Assembly (NCBI RefSeq): GCF_018294505.1
Contig: NC_057803.1
Coordinates: 687,302,678-687,366,677 of the forward strand
Direction of reading: 5' to 3'
DNA from: Triticum aestivum
Lineage: Eukaryota; Streptophyta; Magnoliopsida; Poales; Poaceae
Length of the DNA: 64,000 nucleotides
Below the pieces are notes generated by a model. It worked only from the letters and a program-made list of their open reading frames with translations, was not told the DNA's origin and ran no database searches. The first letter of the stretch is position 1. Each line of letters starts with the position of its first letter. This document shows, one piece after another, positions 1 to 10,497 of this stretch. The translations under genes were made by a program, and so were the position numbers.

Positions 1-1
1 T

Positions 2-1410
2 CCTCCTGGCTTCACCCGCGAGGACGGTGGCGATGGTGGTGGTGATCCGTCGCGTGTCCATGAAGAGTACCGACCCGAACCCCTCTCTTTGCAGAGGAGG
101 GAGGAACTTCGCCGCCGGAACATGGATGCACTTCACACTCCCATTGTTGGAGAAACCCCTGAGGCCTAGGCCTTGGAGGAGGCGCGCCTGGCCAACTTGG
201 CTGAGCGCACTTGACTGGATAACCTCCAGCGCGCACTCGACGAGCGTGCTCGGCAGCGTGCTCCCGAATCCAGTCGACGTCAACTTTTTCCACCTCCGAC
301 TCAGGTATACCGAACTCCAATCCAGAATCTCGCAGTTGCGGCCCGAATAGCAGAGTCAATTCAACCTTCCCAGTCAGAAGCTGGTCGAGGTTTGGTGCAG
401 ATCCGGGCCTTGCTCCGAGTCGCAGGAGAGCAGAATACAGTAGTATCTCAGTCGTGGAATAGGATTCACAGCAGATCCATGGTTGCAGACACAGTCCAGT
501 TGGCTCACAGCCCAAGATCGCCCCCAAGGTGTGAGGGACGTGGAGACCGACGAGATCAGTACAGAAACCGTGAGCGGTATGATCACCGACTCAACCACGA
601 TGATCACCATCGAGTGCCCACGCCTCCCCCAAGGAGTGGATCATACGTGCCTCGGCAGCAGGATGATAGACACCCTCACAGTGGTGGGCGAAGGATTCCA
701 GTCGACCCTAGGGAACCGAGCTTTGATGCGAGATCTATTCTCGTTCAGGGTCTAGTCGACAGAAACAGAGCTCACAGAGAAGGCCCTGACAGAGATTTTC
801 CAACCAGTAGTAGAGTGCATGTCTCAGGCCCAGAGTGCTTTAGCAGAGCCATCAGGGCTGCAGTGATTCCTCCCAACTTCAGGTTGGCGACTGGAGTCAA
901 TAAGTTCACTGGTGAGTCCAAGCCTGACACTTGGCTTGAGGATTACCGAGTGGCTGTACAGATCGGTGGCGGCAACGATGAAGTGGCCATGAAGCACCTT
1001 CCTTTGATGCTAGAGGGCTCGGCCAGGGCGTGGCTGAATCAGTTAGCTCCTGGTAGTATTTATACTTGGGAAGATCTTGCTCGAGTATTTGTCAGAACAT
1101 TTGAAGGTACTTGCAAGCAGCCAGCGGGGTTGACAAAACTATAGTGTTGCGTTTAGAAACCGAATGAAACTTTGAGAGATTATATCTAGAGATGCATCAC
1201 GTTGCACCACACAGTGGAGAATGTGTCAGATCACCAAGAAATTTGTTCCTTCAAAGAAGGCGTTAAGTATCGGGAGTTGAATATGAAATTCGGTCGAACA
1301 GGAGATATGACTCTGACTCGGATGATGGAGATTGCCACCAAGTACGCCAATGGTGAAGAAGAAGACCGACTCCGGAGTGGCAAGCACAAAACAATCGCCC
1401 ACAAAACCGG
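2..1410 (+). pseudogene. gag: Gypsy gag, broken (G1)
   Basis: One frame (codons starting at 2, 5, 8...) reads as gag from the window edge to about 1410. It has an Arg/Gln-rich N-terminal part, then the retrotransposon gag core with WLEDYRVAVQ (about 934-963), the LPLMLEG and ARAWLNQL segments, and a C-terminal TGDMTLTRMMEIA stretch before a basic region. In-frame stops interrupt it at 167-169, 1142-1144 and twice more just downstream. Most look like CAG-to-TAG changes, the pattern left by C-to-T decay of methylated DNA. The frame shifts at the G run near 1409-1418, after which protease continues in another frame. Gag would form the virus-like particle. The true start lies left of the window. 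Confidence 0.85.
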
Positions 1411-1411
1411 A

Positions 1412-2388
1412 GGGGGGGAACTCCAGTCGGAAGCAGAAGCGCAAAGCCGAGCCAGCTGCTCCTGGAGAAGCCTTGGCCGTAACTCAAGGGAAGTTCAAGC
1501 GGAAACCCAAAGGACCGTGGAACCCCAAGAAAGTAAAAGATCAAGATGGAAATGATGTGCTAGATTTACCATGCCACATTCACACCAAGAAAGATGAAGA
1601 GGGTAATTTCATTTACCGAAAGCATACCACTCGACAGTGTCGACTCCTAATCCAGCAATTCCGAGAGAAACAGCCCAAGGAAAAGGAGAAGGAAGCATAC
1701 AAAGTTGAGGATGAGGAGGAGGACGATGATGGTTACCCCCACATCAATTCCACTCTGATGATTTTCGCTGACGTTGAGAGTAAGAGTCGACTGAAAGTCA
1801 TCAACAGAGAAGTGAACATGGTCGCTCCGGTGACACCCAGTTATTTGACGTGGTCTCAGACTGCCATTACATTCGACCAGTCCGATCACCCAGCGCACAT
1901 AGCCACCCCTGGGAGGCAAGCGCTGGTGGTCGAGCCAGTAGTCGAAGGCACTCGATTGACTAAGGTTCTGATGGATGGTTGCAGTGGTCTGAATATACTA
2001 TATGTAGAGACGTTGAAAGAAATGGGCATTCCGATGTCCAGACTTAGTGAAAGTAATATGAGTTTCCATGGAGTCATTCCTGGCAAGAAGGCTGCATCAC
2101 TCAGCCAGATCACTCTCGATGTAGTGTTCGGTGATTTCAAGAATTACCGTAAAGAAAAGTTGACATTTGAAGTTGTGGATTTCCAGAGTGCTTATCGCGC
2201 TATTCTAGGCAGGCCAGCTTATGCATGTTTTATGGCTCGACCATGTTACGTGTACCTCAAATTGAAGATGCCTGGTCCTAAAGAGGTGATCACTATCACT
2301 GGCAGTCAAAAGAAGGCAGAAGAGTGCATCCAGAAGGGCTCAAAGATCGCCGATGCACAGATGGCAGTAGTGGAGTTGCAGGAGTATA
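1412..2388 (+). pseudogene. Gypsy nucleocapsid tail and aspartic protease region (G1)
   Basis: This frame begins after the G-run shift with a Lys/Arg-rich nucleocapsid-like segment and a linker with an acidic run (EDEEEDDDGYPHINST). A retroviral-type aspartic protease follows. The catalytic loop is readable as VLMDGCSGLNILY near 1965-2003, with Cys where related elements usually have Gly or Ser after DG. The AILGRPA flap-partner motif is near 2199-2219. A seven-A run at 2388-2394 marks a one-base shift into the reverse transcriptase frame. No CCHC knuckle is visible. The protease would cut the Gag-Pol precursor, but the upstream and downstream shifts make this copy inactive. Confidence 0.78.
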
Positions 2389-2394
2389 AAAAAA

Positions 2395-3440
2395 TGCAGA
2401 TCCGAGTGATTTGTTGCGAGCTAAGAAGCCTGGCACTGATTCAGCATTCCAGTCGACTGGTGAAACGAAGCCGATTCATATTCATCCAACGGATCCCAAT
2501 GCTGCTCCGACTCATATTTCAACAACACTTGACTCTAAATAGGAAGAAGCGCTCATCCAGTTCCTCCATGAGAACTGGGACATCTTTGCATGGAAACCTT
2601 CTGACATGCCAGGTGTTCCCAGGGGACTGGCTGAGCATCGTTTGCGAGTCGACCCAAAGGTGAAACCGGTCAAAGAACATCTTCGACGGTCCGCCGTACA
2701 AAAGAGGAAGGCAATCGGTGAAGAAGTGGCTCGACTTCTAGCAGCTGAGTTTATCCGAGAGATTTACCACTCCGAGTGGTTAGCTAATGTTGTCATGGTC
2801 CCAAAGAAGGATGACTCACTTCGCATGTGCATCGACTTCAAACATATCAATTGGGCCTACCTGAAAGATCACTTTCCTCTCCCTCGCATCGACCAAATAG
2901 TCGACTCGACTGCGGGGTGTGAGCGTTTGTCCTTTTTGGACGCTTATTCCGGGTATCATCAGATCTGTCTGTATGGACCAGATGAGATAAAAACAGCTTT
3001 CATCAACCCATTTGGGTGCTTCTGTTATGTCACTATGCCATTCAGTTTGAAGAACGCCGGAGCCACATTCATGAGGATGATCCAGAAGTGTCTGCTCACT
3101 CAAATCAGTCGGAATGTGGAAGCATACATGGATGACATTGTGGTCAAGTCATGAAAAGGTTCCGACCTACTGGCTAACCTTGCTGAAACCTTTGCCAACC
3201 TCAGAAGGTATGATATCAAGCTTAATCCCTCAAAGTGCATGTTTGGAGTTCTAGGCGGAAAATTACTCGGTTTTCTCGTTCCGAAAGGGGGATCGATGCT
3301 AACCCAGAGAAAGTGGGTGCCATACTCCAGATGAAACGCCTTGTGCGTGTGCATGATGTCCAAAAGCTTACTGGTTGTTTGGTCGCCCTAAGTTGATTCA
3401 TTTCTCGCCTCGGTGAAAAGGCACTGCCTCTTTACCGACT
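2395..3440 (+). pseudogene. pol: Gypsy reverse transcriptase (G1)
   Basis: The reverse transcriptase core is recognisable by VVMVPKKDDSLRMCIDF (about 2792-2842), FLDAYSGYHQI with its first catalytic Asp (about 2935-2967), the FCYVTMPFSLKNAGATF palm segment, and the YMDD catalytic box at 3125-3136. An in-frame TAG lies at about 2539-2541. A TGA at 3152-3154 follows the YMDD box directly (KS-stop-KGSD), consistent with AGA-to-TGA. A further one-base shift near 3280-3295 moves the thumb and connection region into the frame used by RNase H. The enzyme would copy element RNA to cDNA. Catalytic residues survive but the frame does not. Confidence 0.9.
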
Positions 3441-3441
3441 G

Positions 3442-4330
3442 TTGAAGAAGTCAGATAAGTTCGAGTGGACTCCTGAAGCTGATGCAGCATTTGCAGAGCT
3501 CAAAGCCCTGCTTTCCACCCAGCCGGTGCTTGCTGCTCCAATGAGCAAAGAGCCTTTACTGCTTTACATAGCAGCCACTGGACAAGTCATCAGTACAGTA
3601 CTTACGGTCGAACGGGAAGAAGAAGGAAAAGATTACAAAGTTCAGCGCCCAGTATACTATGTCTCTGAAGTTTTGACTCCATCAAAGCAAAGATATCCAC
3701 ATTATCAGAAGCTTGTTTATGGGATTTATATGACCATGAAGAAGGTTGCACATTACTTCTCTGGTCACTCCATTATAGTCGTCAGCGACGCTCCATTATC
3801 AGAGATTCTGAACAATAGAGATGCAACTGGTCGAGTGGCAAAGTGGGCGATTGAACTCCTTCCCTTAGATATCAAGTTCGAGGCAAAGAAAGCTATCAAG
3901 TCCCAAGCAATAGCAGATTTCCTCGCCGAGTGGATTGAACAACAACTGCCGACTCAAGTACACTCGGAGCACTGGACCATGTTCTTTGATGGTTCCAAGA
4001 TGCTAAATGGTTCCGGTGCTGGGGTGGTACTGGTATCCCCCTGAGGAGACAAGCTCAGATATGTCCTCCAGATTCACTTTGATTCCTCCAATAACGAAGC
4101 AGAATATGAAGCACTCTTGTATGGGTTGCGTATGGCCATTTCACTCGGCGTCCATCGCCTCATGGTCTATGGCGACTCAGATTTGGTAGTCAATCAAGTG
4201 ATGAAGGAGTGGGACGTCAGAAGCCCAGCCATGACTGGTTACTGCATCGCGGTGAGGAAGTTGGAAAAGAAGTTTGAGGGGTTAGAGCTCCATCATGTAC
4301 CAAGACTAAAAAATGAAGCAGCAGATGATT
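3442..4330 (+). pseudogene. pol: Gypsy RNase H domains (G1)
   Basis: The 3442-4044 frame starts with the connection-type RNase H-like domain fused to Gypsy RT (EWTPEADAAFAELKALL; PVYYVSEVLTPSKQRYPHYQ). It continues into a second RNase H with MFFDGSKMLNGSGAG. A TGA at 4042-4044 (SP-stop-GDK, probably from CGA) interrupts it. The same frame then resumes with NNEAEYEALLYGLRMAISLG and VYGDSDLVVNQV and ends near the AADDLAKIGSKR segment at about 4350. Two RNase H-like units in series (a degenerate connection plus an archaeal-type RNase H) are typical of Tat-lineage Gypsy elements. It would degrade template RNA during reverse transcription. Confidence 0.86.
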
Positions 4331-5754
4331 TAGCAAAGATAGGCTCCAAGAGAGAAGCTATTCCCAGCAACGTGTTCCTGGAGCATATTCATGCACCTTT
4401 AGTTCAAGAAGATCCCTTCACTGAAGAGCCCCCGCAGCCTAGGAGTGCCACAGATCCGACTGAAGTCGAGGTCCCAACCGTGGTCGACTTAATCATGGAG
4501 GTGTTGGTCATCACTCCCGACTTGACAGTGCCATATATTGCATATATCCTTAGGAAAGAGCTCCGAGAGGATGAAGAAGAGGCTCGACAGATCGTCCGCC
4601 GATCCAAGACCTTTACTGTAATAAGAGGTCAACTGTTTGGAGAAAGTGCAACTGGGGTCAGCCAGAAATGCATAACACCAGAAGAAGGCCGAGTGATCCT
4701 CCACGACATCCATTCGGGGACTTGTGGTCACCATGCGTCCTCTCGGACCATTGTGGCTAAAGCATACCGAGCTGGATTTTATTGGCCACGAGCAAATGAA
4801 ATGGCGAAAGATATAGTCGACAGATGTGAAGGCTGCCAGTTCTACTCCAATATGTCGCACAAACCTGCATCAGCCCTGAAGACCATCCCACTCGTCTGGC
4901 CCTTTGCTGTTTGGGGATTGGACATGGTTGGTCCACTGAGGACTAGTAGGAGCGGCTTCACTCATGTGCTTGTAGAAGTCGACAAGTTTACCAAATGGAT
5001 CGAAGCCAAGCCTATTAAGAATCTTGAAGCTAGTACTGTTGTCAGCTTCATCAGAGAGTTGATTTTCAGATATGGGGTTCCGCACAGCATCATCACTGAC
5101 AACGGATCGAACTTCGATTCTGATGAGTTCAGAACCTTCTGCGCCTCACAAGGCACATGAGTCGACTATGCTTTAGTCGCCCATCCCCAGTCGAATGGAC
5201 AAGCAGAAAGAGCAAATGGCCTGATTCTCAAAGGACTGAAACCCCAACTGATGCGAGATCTCAAGCAGACAGCAGGCGCCTGGGTTGATGAACTTCCATC
5301 AGTTCTCTAGGGATTGAGGACAACTCCTAATCGGTCGACTGGCCGAACTCCATTCTTCTTGGTCTATGGGGCTGAAGCTGTTCTACCGAGTGACTTGCTT
5401 CATAATGCACCACAAGTTGAGCTCTTCTCTGAAGATGAAGCAGAACAAGCTCGGCAAGACATAGTTGACCTCCTAGAGGAGGAAAGAGAGATGGCCTTGA
5501 TCCGGTCGACCATTTATCAACAAGACTTGCGTCGATTCCACGCTAGACACGTGAAGGGCCGAGCCTTTCAAGAGGGAGACTCGGTTCTTCGAGTGGATCA
5601 GCAGAAACCACACAAGCTCGCCCCAGCTTGGGAAGGTCCCTTCATTGTCACCAGAGTGCTCCACAATGGAGCATACCACCTCTACAGTGTCGAGCATAAG
5701 AAGGACGAGCCACGGGCTTGGAACGCGGAGCTGCTCCGCCCCTTTTATACTTAA
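4331..5754 (+). pseudogene. pol: Gypsy integrase (G1)
   Basis: Same frame as RNase H. The zinc-binding HHCC module is visible (HDIHSGTCGHHASS...CEGCQFY, about 4700-4845). The catalytic DDE set is also visible: Asp at 4921-4923 (GLDMVGP), Asp at 5098-5100 (ITDNGSNF) and Glu at 5206-5208 (GQAERANG). A TGA at 5158-5160 separates the second Asp from the Glu, and a TAG lies near 5308-5310 (VL-stop-GLR, Trp lost). The C-terminal part (5314-5754) has the WEGPFIVTRVLHNGAY GPY/F-like module and ends RPFYT-stop with no chromodomain. It would insert the cDNA. All catalytic positions are conserved despite the two nonsense codons. Confidence 0.9.
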
Positions 5755-5879
5755 GTACTCGTTCAAATAAAATGTAATAAGAAATACCTTTGTAATTTGT
5801 TTATCAAAGACAAGAGCTTTACAGTCCTCTGGCACGATTTGTTGCTTTCGTTTACGTCTGACAACCCCCAGTGGGTGAC

Positions 5880-6935
5880 TTAGCTGCGAATCCGTTTCGC
5901 CTAAGTTCAAAAGAAAATCCTACCAAGTGGTGAGCAAGCCTCTCACTCGGGGGCTTAGCCGCGAACCCGTTTTGCCTAAGTTTTCAAAATCCTACCGAGT
6001 GGTGAGCCAGCCTCCCACTCGAGGGCTTAGCTGCAGTCCAGTACTCGCCTAAGTTTGTAAAATCCTACCAAGTGGTGAGCCAGTCTCCCACTCGGGGGCT
6101 TAGCTGCAGTCCAGTACTCGCCTAAGTTTAAAAAATCCTACCGAGGTGGTGAGCAAGCCTCCCACTCGGGGGCTTAGCTGCAGTCCAGTACTCACCTAAG
6201 TTTGTAAAATCCTACCGAGTGGTGAGCCAGTCTCCCACTCGGGGGCTTAGCTGCAGTCCAGTACTCGCCTAAGTTTAAAAAATCCTACCGAGTGGTGAGC
6301 AATCCCCCCACTCGGAGGTTTAGCTGCAGTCCAGTACTCGCCTAAGTTTAAAAAATCCCACCGAGTGGCGAGCAACCCTCCCACTCGTAGGCTTAGCTGC
6401 AGTCTAGTACTCGCCTAAGTTTAAAAAATCCTACCAAGTGGTGAGCAATCCTCCCACTCGGGGGCTTAGCTGCAGTCCAGTACTCGCCTAAGTTTGTAAA
6501 ATCCTACCGAGTGGTGAGCAATTCTCCCACTCGGGGGCTTAGCTGCAGTCCAGTACTCGCCTAAGTTTAAAAAATCCTACCGAGTGGTGAGCAATCCTCC
6601 CACTCGGAGGCTTAGCTGCAGTCTAGTACTCGCCTAAGTTCAAAAAATCCTACCGAGTGGTGAGCAACCCGCTCACTCGTAGGCTTAGCTGCAGTCCAGT
6701 ACTCGCCTAAGTCTAAAAAATCCTACCGAGTGGTGAGCAACCCTCCCACTCGGGGGCTTAGCTGCAGTCCAGTACTCGCCTAAGTTTAAAAAATCCTACC
6801 GAGTGGTGAGCAATCCTCCCACTTGGAGGCTTAGCTGCAGTCCAGTACTCGCCTAAGTTTGTAAATTCTACCGAGTGGTGAGCAATCCTCCCACTCGGAG
6901 GCTTAGCTGTAGTCCAGTACTCGCCTAAGGTTTAA
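5880..6935 (+). repeat. 14-copy, about 73 bp tandem array with built-in hairpins
   Basis: The motif CCTACCGAGTGG recurs at 5919, 5991, 6064, 6137, 6211, 6284, about 6357, 6430, 6503, 6576, 6649, 6722, 6795 and about 6866, so the period is 72-74 bp. Each unit has CCGAGTGG, then about 11 bases, then CCACTCGG, a perfect 8 bp stem in most units. An invariant GGCTTAGCTGCAGTCCAGTA block follows. The array begins about 125 bp after the pol stop and lies between pol and the 3' end of the antisense gene. No protein is encoded. Confidence 0.95.
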
Positions 6936-6944
6936 AATCTGCCC

Positions 6945-7470
6945 TCATCTGCAAGGACGATGAGGTGCAGGTCGACTACAACCTTCTCCTTTGGAGCTGC
7001 GCCACAAATACAAAGTATGCTCCATCCCTACCCGCAAGGGCGACGAGGTGCAGATCGACCGCGGCCTTCTTCTCCGAGCTACGCCACAAATACAACATGC
7101 ACTCCATCTCCATCCGCAAGGACGACGAGGTGCAAGTCGACTGCAATCCTTTCCCTAGGAGCTGCACCACAAGTACAACGTACGCTCCATCCCTACCTGC
7201 AAGGGCGACGAGGTGCAGGTCGACCGCGGCCCTCTTCTTCGAGCGACGCCACAAATACAACGTGTGCTCCATCCTTGTCCGCAAGGACGACGAGGCGCAG
7301 GTCGACTGCAACTTTCTTCTTCGAGCTACACCACAAATACAACGTATGCTCCATCCTTGTCCACAAGGACGACGAGGCGCAGGTCGACTGCAACCTTCTC
7401 CTTCGAGCTACGCCACAGATACAACGTGCTCTCCATCCTTGTCCGCAAAGACGACAAAGCGCAGTTCGAT
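6945..7470 (+). repeat. 6-copy, about 82 bp GC-rich tandem array
   Basis: Six units contain CTCCATCC, CGCAAGGACGACGAGG, CAGGTCGACTGCAACC, TTCGAGCTACGCCACAAATA and CAACGTATG in that order, with period about 82 bp. All six frames are largely open, because the GC-rich unit lacks stops and 82 is not a multiple of three. The long apparent ORFs here are therefore a compositional effect. The array sits directly downstream (antisense sense) of the antisense gene and next to the 73 bp array. Confidence 0.9.
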
Positions 7471-8824
7471 TGAAGTCTCCATTTCAAGGTTGCATCTCAA
7501 ACACAAAGGTCATTCCAAATAGGGAGCAGATTCCAAAAGCAATCGCAAGCATACTCAAAAGCAGTTCGGATAAATCCTAAAGTTCCAACCGACAAATCAA
7601 AAGTATTCGAGCATCAAGCCCGAAGGAGTTTAATGGTTACAGCAACCACTCGGCATTCCGAGGCAAATTTAAGACAGGTTTAAAGCTCATGGTTTGTTCA
7701 CTCGGCAGGAGGAGGGCTGGCAGGTTCGACGAATTCGTCCAAGTCGATTCCATCTACGATCCGAGTGGCAGCAGCGATGAAAGTTCCATAAAGGACTGGA
7801 AGTCGTGCCTTTTGGTGTTGGCGACCTTGATCGCCGCCAGCTTGTCTTCACGAGCCTCCTTGCAGTGGACCCTTACCAAGGAGAACGCCACGTCGGCACC
7901 ACACCGGGCAGAGGACTTCTTCCACTCTAACACTCGACCAGGAATCTCGTTGAGCCGAGTCATCAGAGATTCGAGGTCATTTTGAAGCGTCGCCCTTGGC
8001 CAGAGTGAAGAGTCGATCCATGAAACTGCCACCTTCAGACGAGCGAGGTAACCTGTGACGCCGGCGACACGGGATTCCAATCGAAGCACATTCATGGCAG
8101 CCTCGTCGCTGACCAGAGAAACGGTAGGGTCTAAACCCGCCTCGATCTGTCCAGTTTCCTCGTCAAAGTTTTGGTAGAATTCTGTAGTCAAAGAGTTAGT
8201 GAGTCGACTGGATAGGATTAACTTGCAAGCAGTAAAGCAGTCGAATTAAAAGGAGTACCTTCCAGCATAAGATAGAGCTTCTTGGCAAGAGTTCTCAGAT
8301 AGGCTTCCGTGTCATTTCTCTTACGGACTGCGGACTCCAGCTTCTCATTCAGAGCAATCTTATCCTTCTTCAGACGAGTTACCTCTCGGTTGGACTCATT
8401 GAGAGAGGACTTCAGCTTGTTTACCTCTCCTTCCAACACTCCGACCGAAGCCAGCTTCTGGTCTGCAAGGGCGGTCTTATCTTGAGCTTCCTTCTGCGCA
8501 ACTGCGAGGTCCAAGTCCTTCTTCTCCAGAGCCAACCTCATTTTCTCTGCAAAAGAAGCAATCGGATCAAACAAGAGATCGAAGAAATATCTTAAAAGAC
8601 GATCGACGTGAACAGTCGACATGCAGTTACCTTCCATACCAGCAACTTCATCTTGAGCTTTCTTCAACTTTTGTTGGGCCAGCTCCAAGTCGAGGTTGAG
8701 TTGCCTCTGCTTCTCCTCAAATTCGGCAAACTTAGAAATGAGAGTACAAGATTTCTGCAGAAGGTAAAAGACGTGTCAATCGACAAGATCAAAGATTATT
8801 TACTTCCGAGTGAATAAAACTTAA

Positions 8825-9160
8825 AAGTTTACTCAGACCCCAGTCGACTGCCCGCAGTCGACTGCGGTCTCGGGGACTACACCCAGCGGGTGCACTTGGC
8901 GTGCCCCCACTGATTTAGTCCCCGCTCGACCAGTCCACCCGGGTCAAGTAAAAAAATATATATTCAGACCCCGGCTGACTGCCAGCAGTCTACCGCGGTC
9001 TCGGGGACTACACCCAGTGGGTGCACTTCACGTGCCCCCACTGGTTCAGATCCCACTCGACCGGTCCGCCCGGGTCGAGTGGAAGAAAAGTAATTAAAAA
9101 GTACTCAGATCCCAGTCGACTGCCCACAGTCGACTGCGGTCTCGGGGACTACACCCAGTG
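8825..9160. repeat. Intronic tandem repeat with GTCGAC palindromes
   Basis: Inside the largest intron of the antisense gene, about 140 bp units repeat two and a half times: CAGTCGACTGC twice, GGTCTCGGGGACTACACCCAG, GTGCACTT..CGTGCCCCCACT, then CACTCGACC. The third unit is interrupted by the Copia solo LTR at 9166 and resumes at 10498 (GGTGCACTTAGCGTGCCCCC). No coding potential. The paired CAGTCGACTG palindromes could fold into a cruciform. Confidence 0.85.
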
Positions 9161-9165
9161 GGTGC

Positions 9166-10497
9166 TGAAAGTGCTAGTGATCGACTAGAGGGGGGGTGAA
9201 TAGGCGATTTTCAGGAAAGTCTTCAAAACATGTAAGTTTCAAAGACAAACGATAGAAATAAACCTATTACCATGCAGCAGAAGGTAGACTACACTAGGCA
9301 AACCATAGTCAAGTATTCAATGAAGTGAAAGCACAATGACTAATAGCAGCTAAGCAGTAAGGATCAGGTAGGAAGATATTGTGAAGCCAATCAGAACAAG
9401 TAATCACTCAGTGAAGCCAAATGGTGATGCAATCGTACAATGACTTCACAAGGACCAACAGTAAGTAAAGGGAAGGGTAGGATGAAACCAGTGACTCATT
9501 GAAGACAATGATTTGTTGGACCAGTTCCAGTTGCTGTGACAATTGTACGTCTGGTTAGGGAGGCTGAGATTCAACTCAGAAGACCTCGTCTTCACCTTAT
9601 TCCCCTTGAGCTAAGGACACCTAGTCCTTGCCCAATCACTCTGGTAAGTCTTCAAGGTAGACTTCCAAACCTTCACAGACTTTGTTCACCGGCGATCCAC
9701 AATGAATCTTGGATGCTCAGAACGCGACGCCTAACCGGCTGGAGGATTCACAGTCCTCAAGTGTAATAAGTCTTCAGATCACACAGATAGGAAGACTTAA
9801 GTGACGCCTAACACTCTTTGGCTCCGGGTGGTTAGGGATTTATCCTCTCAAGGAATTATCTCTCAAAGGCTTCGAGGTGGGTTGCTCTCAAACGACAGAA
9901 GCCGTGCTTTAACTCTGAGCAGCCAACCGTTTATGGTTGTAGGGGGTGGGCTATTTATAGCCACTAGGCAACCCGACCTGATTTGTCCGAAATGACCCTA
10001 GGTCACTAAGGAACTGACACGTGTTCCAACGGTCAGATTTCAAACACACACGGCAACTTTACTTGGGCTACAAGCAAAGCTGACTTATCCAGCTCTGGAT
10101 AAGATTTGCTCTCATTGTCTTCGCTCGAAGACATAGGATCTTGGTTAAGCATCACTTCAGTCATTCTGACTGGTTCACTTGGACCCCACTTAACAGTACG
10201 GTGGTTCCTATGAATCAACAAAGAAGAAAAAGAACGACGAAACAACTAAGTCTTCGCGCTCCATAGTCTTCACTCTATGTCTTCTCTTGTCATAGTCTTC
10301 AATGTGACTGTCTTCACATACCACCTTTGACTTCAATGTCTTCATACATTTTTAGGGGTCATATCTGGTAGGAAACCGAATCAATGAGGGACTTCTACCT
10401 GTGTTATCCTGCAATTCTCACAAACACATTAGTCCCTCAACCAGGTTTGTCGTCAATACTCCAAAACCAACTAGGGGTGGCACTAGATGCACTTACA
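9166..10497 (-). mobile_element. Solo LTR of a Copia element with 5 bp TSD
   Basis: The sequence starts TGAAAGTGC and ends GCACTTACA on the plus strand (TGTAAGTGC...GCACTTTCA on the minus strand), 1332 bp. It is flanked by the direct repeat GGTGC at 9161-9165 and 10498-10502. No internal region or second LTR is present, so it is a solo LTR left by LTR-LTR recombination. Orientation is taken as minus because the related partial LTR at 15747-16462 adjoins minus-strand Copia pol. The interior is rich in GAAGAC/GTCTTC words. Confidence 0.88.

Noticed and set aside
5880..6935. Regularly spaced repeats resembling a CRISPR array
   Set aside because: Whole 73 bp units are repeated with no unique spacers, inside a plant retrotransposon. 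This is a tandem array.
6960..7580. Several overlapping ORFs of 66-206 codons in both strands
   Set aside because: They follow the 82 bp GC-rich repeat, are open in nearly all frames and show no protein family.
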